Assembly (NCBI RefSeq): GCF_013282665.1
Contig: NZ_CP054041.1
Span: 692,501-756,500, forward strand
DNA: 64,000 nt
Origin: Listeria monocytogenes
Lineage (GTDB): Bacteria > Bacillota > Bacilli > Lactobacillales > Listeriaceae
Reading direction: 5' to 3'
Shown piece after piece: positions 28,995 through 36,046 of the stretch (position 1 is its first letter; each line of letters begins with the position of its first letter). Position numbers and translations under genes: made by a program. Below the pieces are notes generated by a model. That model was not told where the DNA came from, ran no database searches, and saw only the letters and a program-made list of their open reading frames with translations.

Positions 28995-29228
28995 TTAAAA
29001 TGGATTCTCTTCCAAAAATGTATATATATTCGCAACTAATTCCTCTGCTGTTTCTCCGCGAACCACTTCCCCGTCCACTAAAGCAAACAAACTCGTCGCG
29101 CATAAATCACAATATGTCAGACAATCATATTCAATCACATCTAAACTATCATCCGCATCTAATTTCGCAAAGGCAGCATCTGCCCCGCTCGCCAAATTAT
29201 TCACGCAAAATTCCACAATCGGATTCAT
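28995..29228 (-). CDS. YuzB-type protein (DUF1450)
   Basis: The 77-residue protein starts MNPIVEFCVNNLASG and has CLTYCDLCATSLFALVDGEVV, the DUF1450 cysteine pattern. It looks like a small thioredoxin-like or metal-binding fold; function is unknown. The ATG at 29228 is used because AGGAGG is 9 nt upstream and the family starts here; a GTG two codons earlier is only 3 nt from that site. It is paired with yuzD on the same strand, as in Bacillus, where both lie near redox genes. Confidence 0.9.
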   Translation of the reverse strand: MNPIVEFCVNNLASGADAAFAKLDADDSLDVIEYDCLTYCDLCATSLFALVDGEVVRGETAEELVANIYTFLEENPF

Positions 29229-29249
29229 TTCCACTTGCCTCCTAGACTG

Positions 29250-29576
29250 TTACATCGTTGCTAAGTAACCACGGTCGGTCATTACTTGATAAATATCTTT
29301 CAACCGAGGATTGCCTTCCGCGATAATTTCACCATCAACCACAATGACTGGGTACATATAATCTTCCTCGACAATTTTATTCGCCATATCCGCTAAAGCC
29401 GTTTCATTCGGCGGATTAAAAATATCCACATACTCCACCACAAATGGCTGCCCAGAAAACTTCCGACCAATCGCAGCTCGAAGCCATTCCTCTGTTTCCT
29501 TCGAGGATGGCGCTCCGACGCAACTCGCACAAATAGTCGTTGAACCATAAACATATAATTTCGCTTCATTTACCAT
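29250..29576 (-). CDS. YuzD-type thioredoxin-like protein (DUF1462)
   Basis: This 108-residue thioredoxin-fold protein carries CASCVGAPSSKETEEWL in place of the classical CxxC active site, and YPVIVVDGEIIAEGNPRL, where the cis-proline strand should be. It is similar to Bacillus YuzD. A disulfide or thiol-transfer role, perhaps linked to Fe-S cluster proteins nearby (NifU-like gene at 33333), is an inference. The ATG at 29576 is better spaced from GAGGTG than the GTG one codon earlier. It is 21 bp upstream of yuzB and probably co-transcribed with it. Confidence 0.9.
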   Translation of the reverse strand: MVNEAKLYVYGSTTICASCVGAPSSKETEEWLRAAIGRKFSGQPFVVEYVDIFNPPNETALADMANKIVEEDYMYPVIVVDGEIIAEGNPRLKDIYQVMTDRGYLATM

Positions 29577-29682
29577 CACGCTTCACCTCATTATCATTGT
29601 ACAAAAACCCACCGAAAAAAGCGACTAAGCTGTTTCACGAAGCATAACTATTAAACTTTATGAATTTTTATAAAGATATGAA

Positions 29683-29711
29683 TTGACACAAATTTACAGA
29701 TATATTATAAT
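29683..29711 (+). promoter_or_regulatory. consensus SigA promoter of an intergenic RNA
   Basis: TTGACA (29683-29688), an exact 17-bp spacer and TATAAT (29706-29711) match the SigA consensus at all 12 positions. Only about 190 bp of structured, apparently non-coding sequence lies between it and a strong terminator. Confidence 0.85.
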
Positions 29712-29717
29712 ATTTCC

Positions 29718-29905
29718 AATACATTGCTAATCTTTAAAGCAGTAGTGTATTAACATAATAAACTATCTCTAGGTTGTACCCGTGATTTCACGGTCAACAT
29801 ATAAGTAACACTCCCTTTAACAATTGGGCGCGCAACCCAATTGTCTTTCAACCTTACCAGTTGAAAGAGCACGTTCCTTTCTGAGCCTTAGGAACGTGTT
29901 TTTGT
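29718..29905 (+). ncRNA. predicted structured small RNA, ~190 nt
   Basis: Between the consensus promoter and a terminator there is no credible reading frame, but five hairpins in a row. Stem 1 is AATACA-TGCT with AGCA-TGTATT (29718-29751). Stem 2 is CCGTG/CACGG inside GTTG/CAAC (29773-29798). Stem 3 is CAATTGGG/CCCAATTG (29821-29843). Stem 4 is CTTTCAAC/GTTGAAAG (29845-29867). The terminator stem is CACGTTCCT/AGGAACGTG (29870-29898), followed by TTTTTG. The single-stranded ACACTCCCTTTAA (29808-29820) is a possible pairing site for ribosome-binding sequences. I cannot assign it to a named Listeria sRNA. Confidence 0.65.
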
Positions 29906-29907
29906 TT
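29870..29907 (+). terminator. terminator of the predicted small RNA
   Basis: The 9-bp CACGTTCCT/AGGAACGTG stem with an 11-nt loop is followed by TTTTTGTTT. Confidence 0.85.
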
Positions 29908-29910
29908 GGC

Positions 29911-30400
29911 CCGTTCGAAGCAAAGCAAGTTACGGGCCAAATATGCATGCGAGCAAAGCAAGCATGTAATCCTTCCAGAAATGTGCGCCCTCCACACAAA
30001 TTTCCCTTCTCCATCAAAATCCATCCACCCTCAACCGAAAACCCACATCCCCATTCGTCCGTTCGAAGCAAAGCAAGTTACGGGCCAAATATGCATGCGA
30101 GCAAAGCGAGCATGCAATCCTTCCAGAAATGTGCGCCCTCCACACAACAGCTTCCCTTCCAAATAAAATCCATCCACCATCTACCTGAAAACCCACATCC
30201 CCATTCGTCCGTTTGAAGCAAAGCGAATTACAGGCCAAATATGCATGCGAGCAAAGCGAGCATGTAATCCTTCCAGTAAAGTGCGCCCCCACACAAAAAC
30301 TTCCATCCAAATAAAATCCATCCACCATCTACCTGAAACCCACATTCCCATTCGCCCGTTCGAAGTATAGCAAGTTACAGCTCAAGTATACATACAAAAA
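29911..30400. repeat. tandem ~148-bp repeat array, 3 copies plus a decayed fourth
   Basis: Units start with CCGTTCGAAG or a variant at 29911, 30059, 30209 and 30356, giving periods of 148, 150 and 147 bp. Each full unit has the same order: CCGTTCGAAGCAAAGCAAG, TTACGGGCC, CAAATATGCATGCGAGCAAAG, GAGCATG, AATCCTTCCAG, GTGCGCCC, a run of CA/TC-rich sequence with AAATCCATCCACC, and ACCCACATCCCCATTCG. Two hairpins per unit (GGCCCGT/ACGGGCC and GCATGC/GCATGC) hold GCAAAGC in their loops. Copy 4 stops after about 45 bp and has lost the pairing. The varying period shifts the reading frame, so the array is not coding. Its composition is richer in GC than its flanks. Confidence 0.9.
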
Positions 30401-30745
30401 AACTAACTTTTCGATATTTTCGAAAATTTTTAAAACCTAACAACTAATTTATATGCTATATATATTCAAAAAGCACTCTCCACATCGACCATCAAAACGA
30501 AACCCCTTCTCCCAACTGCTTTTTCACCTTAAAATCAAATATGTCCAATTATTGAACTTTACTCTAATTTCAATAATTTTCTTAAAAAAACCCGTGATTT
30601 TTAAAGAACCCACATGATATTATAACTTTGGTTAGAGGCGTATTCGTTCCAAACTACATTTCCAGCTAATTTGTTGCTGAAACAGTCAGTTTCAACGAAT
30701 AACTAATTACAATTACATTCGAAAAATAAGGAGGCAACTAGGTAT
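30401..30745 (+). promoter_or_regulatory. internalin upstream region with operator-like palindrome and promoter
   Basis: The stretch is AT-rich. A perfect 10-bp inverted repeat AATTATTGAA (30547-30556) / TTCAATAATT (30569-30578) lies about 40 bp before an extended -10 TGATATTAT (30615-30623). In the leader, GTTGCTGAAAC (30673-30683) and GTTTCAAC (30689-30696) can form a bulged hairpin. A second AT-rich -10-like site lies near 30455-30463. No PrfA box was found. Confidence 0.45.
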
Positions 30746-33160
30746 ATGCAAAAAATAAGCAAAATAATGTTAGTTTTGTTTTTAATGACAACCCTATTCT
30801 TACCTTTTAGTAATGCGCGGGCAGCATCAACTGATGTAGTAAATATCCCGGATTCATATTTAAAAGAAGGTCTTAAAACTATCGTAGGAAATCCGTTCTT
30901 AACAGAATTGACTGAAGCAAATCTTGAGACGATTACTATAGCAGATATTTCCTATATGTATAGTTCACCTGGATATGCTGTCACTGGGTTAATTAGAGAT
31001 TTAACTGGACTCGAAAAAGCGGTCAATATGACCAAATTATATTTTTCAAACCAGACAGCAATTACCAATTTAAATCAGATTAAAAACTTACCTAATCTGA
31101 AAAAAATCGTTGGTGTTACTACTGGATTGAATGACATTAAAGCTCTTAGCGAAATGCCAGCACTCGAAGAAGTAGAATTAGGTGGGGATTATATTACTGA
31201 TTTCAGCCCCTTACTTGAAAAAGAAAACTTAAAATCATTTTCTTATAACTCGTACGCTTGGTTAGATCCAGCATATCACCAAATCAATAACGAAGAATTC
31301 GAAAAATTCGCAAATCTCAAATCGCTTGAAAATTTAGATGTAACTTGGAATAACATTACCGATTTAGCAGCATTAACTGCAAATGATCATATTAAAAATT
31401 TAAATCTAAGTTACAATAAGTTCACTAATGTAGCTCCAATTGCTACGATGAAAGAACTTAAAGTCCTTTATTTAAACAATAACAATCTAACTTCCATTGA
31501 TTCGTTAAATACACTAAGAGGATTATCTATTGCTTACGCTGATAATAATAATATTACTGATTTAAGTAAGTTAAAAGACTTTTTTGAAGGCATGGATATC
31601 GTTGGAGATTATAAAGGTTTACAAGTTAACAATCAAACTATCACACTTCCAACTATTAATATTAAAGAAGGTGCGACAGCTATTTCAAACAACCCTACTT
31701 TAGATATTGATGGCGAAAAAATGCCTGTTTCTAGCATTTCTGATGGTGGAACAGTATCCACTGATAATAAAACAGTTTCGTTTGCTAACTTACCAGTTGG
31801 AAATAAGACTGTCACTTATAAAGCAACATTCACAGCTACTTCGGCTAAAGGAGTACCACTTAGTTACTCCCTTAAAGTATCACAGCCCATTACGGTATCC
31901 GAAAAAACCGATTCAACTGTAAATGTATTTTACAAAGATGAAAATGGCAATGAATTAGCTACAAGTGAAACAATTTCTGGTAAATCCGGTGAAAATTACC
32001 AAACAATAGAAAAAACAATTACTAACTACAAATTAAAAGAAATCGAAGGCCAAGCTTCCGGACAATTCAGCGATCGCGATGCAACGGTCACTTACGTTTA
32101 CGAAAAAGTAGATGGTGCTCCTGTTACCGTGAAATATGTCGATGGCGATGGCAACGAATTAGCTACTTCCGATACACTGAACGGCAAAATCGACGCTACT
32201 TACCAATCTACAGCCAAAAGCATCACAGGTTGGACAGTTAAAACGACACCTACCAATGCTAATGGTGTATTTACAAATGCTAATCAAACAGTCACTTATG
32301 TGTACGAAAAAGCAGACGGCGCGCCTGTTACCGTGAAATACGTCGACGGCGATGGCAACGAACTAACTACTTCCGATACACTGAACGGTAAGATTGATGC
32401 ACCTTATCAATCTACAGCTAAAAGTATCACAGGTTGGACAGTTAAAACGACTCCTGCCAATGCTAATGGTGTATTTACAAACACGAATCAAACAGTCACG
32501 TATGTGTACGAAAAAGCAGACGGCGCTCCTGTTACCGTGAAATACGTCGATGGCGATGGCAATGAACTAGCTACTCCCGACACACTGAACGGCAAAATCG
32601 ATGCACCTTACCAATCTACAGCTAAAAGTCTTTCTGGTTGGACAATCAAAACGACTCCCACCAACGCAACTGGTGTATTCACAAACTCGAACCAGACAGT
32701 CACGTATGTTTACGAAAAAGCAGATGGCGCTCCTGTTACTGTGAAATATGTTGATGCAGATGGCAATGAACTAGCTACTCCAGATACATTGAACGGTAAG
32801 CTAGATACATCTTACACGGCAACAGCTAAAAACTTGAGTGGTTGGAAGTTAACAGCCACACCAGCCAATGCTAATGGCGTATTTACAACTGATAATCAAA
32901 CAGTTACCTTTATATATGCTAAACAAGAAGACGATCCTAAAAAAGAGGATACAACACCAAGCAATACAAAACCAGATAAAAACAAAACAGCTATTAAAAT
33001 CAACGAAAACAAACCAAAAGCAAGCAAAGTAACTACAATCAAAAAACAAACAACATTACCGAAAACCGGCGATAATCAACAAGATAGTATATTATTCGGA
33101 TTAATTGGTACATGTTTCGTTCTCTTAGGAATTTACTCTATCTCTAAGAAAAACAGCTAA
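30746..33160 (+). CDS. internalin-family LPXTG surface protein with MucBP repeats
   Basis: This 804-residue cell-wall protein has a signal peptide (about 1-27, ending ARAAS), an N-cap, about seven leucine-rich repeats (about 60-290; e.g. LTANDHIKNLNLSYNKFTNV), an Ig-like inter-repeat domain (about 295-385), a divergent MucBP unit (389-455), and four near-identical 68-residue MucBP repeats (456-523, 524-591, 592-659, 660-727). A charged spacer leads to the sortase signal LPKTG (771-775), a hydrophobic helix and KKNS. Internalins bind host or environmental ligands; MucBP domains are linked to mucin. The receptor is unknown. AAGGAGGCAACT lies about 11 nt before the ATG. Confidence 0.95.
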   Translation: MQKISKIMLVLFLMTTLFLPFSNARAASTDVVNIPDSYLKEGLKTIVGNPFLTELTEANLETITIADISYMYSSPGYAVTGLIRDLTGLEKAVNMTKLYFSNQTAITNLNQIKNLPNLKKIVGVTTGLNDIKALSEMPALEEVELGGDYITDFSPLLEKENLKSFSYNSYAWLDPAYHQINNEEFEKFANLKSLENLDVTWNNITDLAALTANDHIKNLNLSYNKFTNVAPIATMKELKVLYLNNNNLTSIDSLNTLRGLSIAYADNNNITDLSKLKDFFEGMDIVGDYKGLQVNNQTITLPTINIKEGATAISNNPTLDIDGEKMPVSSISDGGTVSTDNKTVSFANLPVGNKTVTYKATFTATSAKGVPLSYSLKVSQPITVSEKTDSTVNVFYKDENGNELATSETISGKSGENYQTIEKTITNYKLKEIEGQASGQFSDRDATVTYVYEKVDGAPVTVKYVDGDGNELATSDTLNGKIDATYQSTAKSITGWTVKTTPTNANGVFTNANQTVTYVYEKADGAPVTVKYVDGDGNELTTSDTLNGKIDAPYQSTAKSITGWTVKTTPANANGVFTNTNQTVTYVYEKADGAPVTVKYVDGDGNELATPDTLNGKIDAPYQSTAKSLSGWTIKTTPTNATGVFTNSNQTVTYVYEKADGAPVTVKYVDADGNELATPDTLNGKLDTSYTATAKNLSGWKLTATPANANGVFTTDNQTVTFIYAKQEDDPKKEDTTPSNTKPDKNKTAIKINENKPKASKVTTIKKQTTLPKTGDNQQDSILFGLIGTCFVLLGIYSISKKNS
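32111..32926 (+). repeat. four tandem 204-bp in-frame repeats encoding MucBP domains
   Basis: The units begin at 32111, 32315, 32519 and 32723, each exactly 204 bp (68 codons) and starting GAYGGYGC at the codons for DGAPVTVKYVD. Units 1 to 3 are most alike; unit 4 diverges in its second half. High nucleotide identity in frame predicts copy-number change by recombination. Confidence 0.92.
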
Positions 33161-33169
33161 AATAAACAA

Positions 33170-33208
33170 CAAAAACTCTCTTATCAATTGGATAAGAGAG
33201 TTTTTGTT
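33170..33208 (+). terminator. terminator of the internalin gene
   Basis: The AAAAACTCTCTTATC/GATAAGAGAGTTTTT stem is followed by GTTT. Confidence 0.92.
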
Positions 33209-33282
33209 TGGTAATTACTTCATATTGCACTATTTTCGATCTCAGAAAACCCAATTTAATTTCTTTAAATTTCCCCATATCC

Positions 33283-33291
33283 TGTTATAAT
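33283..33291 (+). promoter_or_regulatory. extended -10 promoter of the nifU-like gene
   Basis: TGTTATAAT lies 41 bp before the start codon. Confidence 0.6.
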
Positions 33292-33332
33292 AGAAAATAT
33301 AACAATGCCTCACGAAAGGAGAACTATATCCT

Positions 33333-33569
33333 ATGGAAGAAATTAGCTACGCCGAAGTTGATAAAGCTTTAAAAAAGTTCCGTCCGTTTTTAGTTCGTGA
33401 TGGCGGGGACTATGAACTTATTGAAGTCACACAAGATGGTGTCGTAAAAATTAAACTACTTGGTGCATGTGAGACTTGCCCCAGTTCTGATATGACTTTA
33501 AAAATGGGTATCGAATTAACTCTAGCTGAAAAAATTATCGGCTTTAAAGAAGTTGTTCAGGTTTTTTAA
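33333..33569 (+). CDS. NifU C-terminal-domain Fe-S scaffold, YutI type
   Basis: The 78-residue single NifU (Nfu) domain has the cluster-binding GACETCPSSDMTLKMGIE with C46 and C49. Such proteins carry and deliver 4Fe-4S clusters to targets. It should work downstream of the Suf machinery encoded at 41078-46267. The ATG follows AAAGGAG. It is a single-gene unit flanked by an extended -10 promoter and a terminator. Confidence 0.94.
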   Translation: MEEISYAEVDKALKKFRPFLVRDGGDYELIEVTQDGVVKIKLLGACETCPSSDMTLKMGIELTLAEKIIGFKEVVQVF

Positions 33570-33580
33570 ACAAATATTTT

Positions 33581-33609
33581 AGCGGCCAAACAATCGGTCG
33601 CTATTTTTG
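33581..33609 (+). terminator. terminator of the nifU-like gene
   Basis: The AGCGGCC/GGTCGCT stem is followed by ATTTTTG. Confidence 0.8.
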
Positions 33610-33681
33610 TATAAAAAGGTTTAGAAATCCTGTAAACGTCTATCATACAATATACATACAGTTAGAAGGAGGTAAGAAAAA

Positions 33682-34182
33682 ATGGTAGAAAAACAAAGTG
33701 CGTTAGAATCAAAAGCACGCAGTTGGCTCATCGAACGCGGTGTAGAAATTGACGATATCGCAGAACTTGTATTATTTTTACAACAAAAATATCATCCCGG
33801 ATTGGAATTAGATATTTGCCGGCAAAATGTTGAGCATGTTCTTCGTAAACGTGAAGTTCAAAATGCAGTTTTAACAGGTATACAGCTTGATGTGATGGCT
33901 GAAAAAGGTGAACTCGTCCAACCACTACAAAATATCATTAGTGCTGATGAGGGACTGTACGGCGTCGACGAGATACTCGCGCTGTCCATCGTCAATGTGT
34001 ATGGATCCATTGGATTTACCAATTACGGTTATATCGATAAAGTAAAACCAGGGATTCTTGCAAAATTAAATGAACACGATGGCATCGCTGTACACACATT
34101 TCTCGATGATATTGTTGGTGCTATCGCTGCAGCCGCAGCCAGTCGCCTTGCACATAGTTACCATGACGACATCGTTAATTAA
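33682..34182 (+). CDS. ltrA: LtrA / YutG, PgpA-related protein
   Basis: This 166-residue protein of the phosphatidylglycerophosphatase A superfamily lacks obvious membrane helices. It contains SADEGLYGVDEILALSIVNVYGSIG and HDGIAVHTFLDDIVGAIAAA, corresponding to the conserved acidic patches of the family. In Listeria it is known as the low-temperature-requirement protein LtrA; the Bacillus relative is YutG. A role in phospholipid or cold adaptation is reported by name, but the reaction is not proven from sequence. The ATG follows AGAAGGAGG. Confidence 0.88.
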   Translation: MVEKQSALESKARSWLIERGVEIDDIAELVLFLQQKYHPGLELDICRQNVEHVLRKREVQNAVLTGIQLDVMAEKGELVQPLQNIISADEGLYGVDEILALSIVNVYGSIGFTNYGYIDKVKPGILAKLNEHDGIAVHTFLDDIVGAIAAAAASRLAHSYHDDIVN

Positions 34183-34185
34183 ACA

Positions 34186-34235
34186 AAAACCAGTAAAACA
34201 AGAGGCTATTCCTCCAATTTTACTGGTTTTTCTTT
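34186..34235. terminator. bidirectional terminator, ltrA / CBS-domain gene
   Basis: AAAACCAGTAAAA (34187-34199) pairs with TTTTACTGGTTTT (34218-34230) around an 18-nt loop. T tracts lie on both sides. It overlaps the 3' end of the convergent gene. Confidence 0.85.
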
Positions 34236-35516
34236 TCCTAATTTTACTTCTACTTGTCGAATCGAGTTTTTATTCATCGAACGTACGATAAAGCGGTACC
34301 CCTCATGTTCAATCTCATCACCCGCTTCTAAGTCAAAACGTTCGAGCAGCATCCATCCCGATAACGTATGAACACCCGGCCCTTCAATCGGAACCCCGAG
34401 TGCTTCCTCGACATCTAGGAGCGGCTCAGACCCTTCAATTATAAAATGATTCAAAGCTACTTTCCGAATCCCTTTCGGACCTTTTGCTTCTTCCATATCA
34501 CCAACAATCACTTCCATAACATCTTCCAGCGTCACAATCCCTGAAGTCCCACCGTATTCATCCGTAAGAACGACAAATGGCTCACTTTCTTGCTGCATTT
34601 TCACAAGTAACTCTTCCAAAATCATGCCTTCAAATACTTCTAAAACTGGTGTAATAAACGGTTGAATGGATTGCGTCACAATCGTTTCGTCTTTGCCAAG
34701 TCCAGCCATCACCGCACTGACTCGTAGCATTCCGATAATATGATCTTTATCTTCATCTTCGGTTACTGGAAAAATATGATATGTATGTTCAGAAGTTAAT
34801 TTCAGTAAATCTCTTACAGTTGCCGTTTGGTCAATCGCAATCATCGACATTCGCGGTATCATCACTTCTTTCGCTGGTACGTCGCCCAGTTTGAAAATAT
34901 TTTTCATATAACGAAACTCTTGTGGATTCAAAAGTCCTTGCCTATAGCTATCTTCAAAAATGATCTTCAGTTCTGTTGGCGTCATTTGGTCCGCATCAAT
35001 CGTTTTCTTTACGCCAAACATCCGCGTGATTAAATTCGCCGAGTTATTTAAAAGCCAATTGAGTGGAAAAGTCAGGCGATACCAATACACAAGCGGGCGC
35101 GCGATGAACAGAGCTACTTTTTCTGTGCTTTGAATTGTAAATGTTTTCGGAGCAAGTTCCCCGAGTACCACATTTAAGAATGTAATTAAAATAAACGAAA
35201 CAAAAATCGAAATCGGCTTTTCAACGGATTCTGGTACAGGTAACATTAAAAATAACGGCTCCAACCAACCACGCATTGTTGCTTCACCAACCCACCCCAT
35301 AGCAAGCGCGGCGAGTGTGTTCCCTAACTGACAGGCAGCCAAATAATCATTCATATTCGAAGTAACTTTTTTTACATATTTCGCTCGCGGGTCCTCTGAG
35401 GCTACTAGTTGCAAGACAGTAGGTTTTCGAATTGCGACAATGGCAAATTCACTTGCCACGAAAAAGGCGGTTGCTGCAATTAAAAATATTACAAAGAAAT
35501 CATTAAAAACGTCCAT
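34206..35516 (-). CDS. HlyC/CorC (UPF0053) membrane protein with CBS domains
   Basis: The 436-residue protein has an N-terminal DUF21/CNNM membrane domain with about four helices (residues 1-190), two CBS domains (about 205-330, with MIPRMSM and VLTDEYGGTSGIVTLEDVMEVIVGD), and a C-terminal CorC_HlyC domain. The family is linked to Mg2+ or other cation export and tolerance; older annotations call it haemolysin, which is misleading. The ATG follows AAGGAGG. A weak SigB-like site lies upstream at 35542-35564, between this gene and the GNAT gene. Confidence 0.92.
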   Translation of the reverse strand: MDVFNDFFVIFLIAATAFFVASEFAIVAIRKPTVLQLVASEDPRAKYVKKVTSNMNDYLAACQLGNTLAALAMGWVGEATMRGWLEPLFLMLPVPESVEKPISIFVSFILITFLNVVLGELAPKTFTIQSTEKVALFIARPLVYWYRLTFPLNWLLNNSANLITRMFGVKKTIDADQMTPTELKIIFEDSYRQGLLNPQEFRYMKNIFKLGDVPAKEVMIPRMSMIAIDQTATVRDLLKLTSEHTYHIFPVTEDEDKDHIIGMLRVSAVMAGLGKDETIVTQSIQPFITPVLEVFEGMILEELLVKMQQESEPFVVLTDEYGGTSGIVTLEDVMEVIVGDMEEAKGPKGIRKVALNHFIIEGSEPLLDVEEALGVPIEGPGVHTLSGWMLLERFDLEAGDEIEHEGYRFIVRSMNKNSIRQVEVKLGKEKPVKLEE

Positions 35517-35541
35517 TTAGCATCCTCCTTATCCCCATTCT

Positions 35542-35564
35542 ATACCCGATTTTAACGTTTGAAC
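35542..35564 (-). promoter_or_regulatory. possible SigB-type promoter of the CBS-domain gene
   Basis: The minus strand reads GTTC (35561-35564), a 13-bp spacer and a perfect GGGTAT (35542-35547). The -35 has one mismatch and the site overlaps the end of the GNAT gene. Confidence 0.45.
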
Positions 35565-35995
35565 CACAAGTCGGCCACTGCCTCGCCGTCAATGATCTCC
35601 CCCGTTTTTTCAAACCCATATTTTGCATAAAATTTTTCCGCTACTATATTATCAGGTTCATAAGATAAACGCAGTCGTGCTGGCTGTTCTGGCAAATTTT
35701 TCACCATCTCAATAATTTGCTCTAGTGCATCCCCGCCGTACCCCTTACCTTGATGCTCTTTCCCAGTCATAAACCGTACCAACCAAAACTCACCATCATC
35801 TGTATCCATACCGTACATTGCGTAACCAACCGGCATATTATCCGCGTATATTACCAGCGAATGATACGTTTCTTCAAAACTTGCTTCGATAATAGAATAC
35901 CAATTTTCTGCGACAAATGTTTTTTGGTGCGGATGCACTTCTAATTTTGCTGTTTCGTGGAAATTGTCTTTTGTTAACTTTTGAATTGAGACCAT
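35552..35995 (-). CDS. GNAT-family N-acetyltransferase
   Basis: This 147-residue GNAT fold carries the acetyl-CoA pyrophosphate loop in KEHQGKGYGGDALEQII. The pattern GYAMYGMDTDDGEFWLVRFMTG and the final FYAKYGFEKTGEIIDGE resemble polyamine (spermidine/diamine) acetyltransferases. The actual substrate is not determined. The ATG follows AGGAGG. It probably shares a transcript with the downstream CBS gene, 35 bp away. Confidence 0.88.
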   Translation of the reverse strand: MVSIQKLTKDNFHETAKLEVHPHQKTFVAENWYSIIEASFEETYHSLVIYADNMPVGYAMYGMDTDDGEFWLVRFMTGKEHQGKGYGGDALEQIIEMVKNLPEQPARLRLSYEPDNIVAEKFYAKYGFEKTGEIIDGEAVADLWFKR

Positions 35996-36013
35996 TTTCT
36001 AACCTCCTATTTA

Positions 36014-36046
36014 TTAAAAAAAGAGCAGAAAAATTCCGCTCTTCTA
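36014..36046 (-). terminator. terminator of the yunD-yutD-nagD-like unit
   Basis: The minus strand has an AGAGCGGAA/TTCTGCTCT stem followed by T7. Confidence 0.82.

Noticed and set aside
29824..30328. Overlapping frames of about 85-130 codons on both strands in the repeat array
   Set aside because: They arise from repeated stop-poor CA/GC-rich units; the 147-150-bp period shifts frame between units, and start codons have no ribosome site.
29911..30400. CRISPR array
   Set aside because: The repeat is about 148 bp with no short repeat/unique spacer pattern, and no cas gene is present.
29580..30745. Insertion sequence or prophage remnant
   Set aside because: No transposase or integrase fragment, terminal inverted repeats or target duplication were seen.
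30401..30745. PrfA box upstream of the internalin
   Set aside because: No TTAACA-NN-TGTTAA-like palindrome was found.
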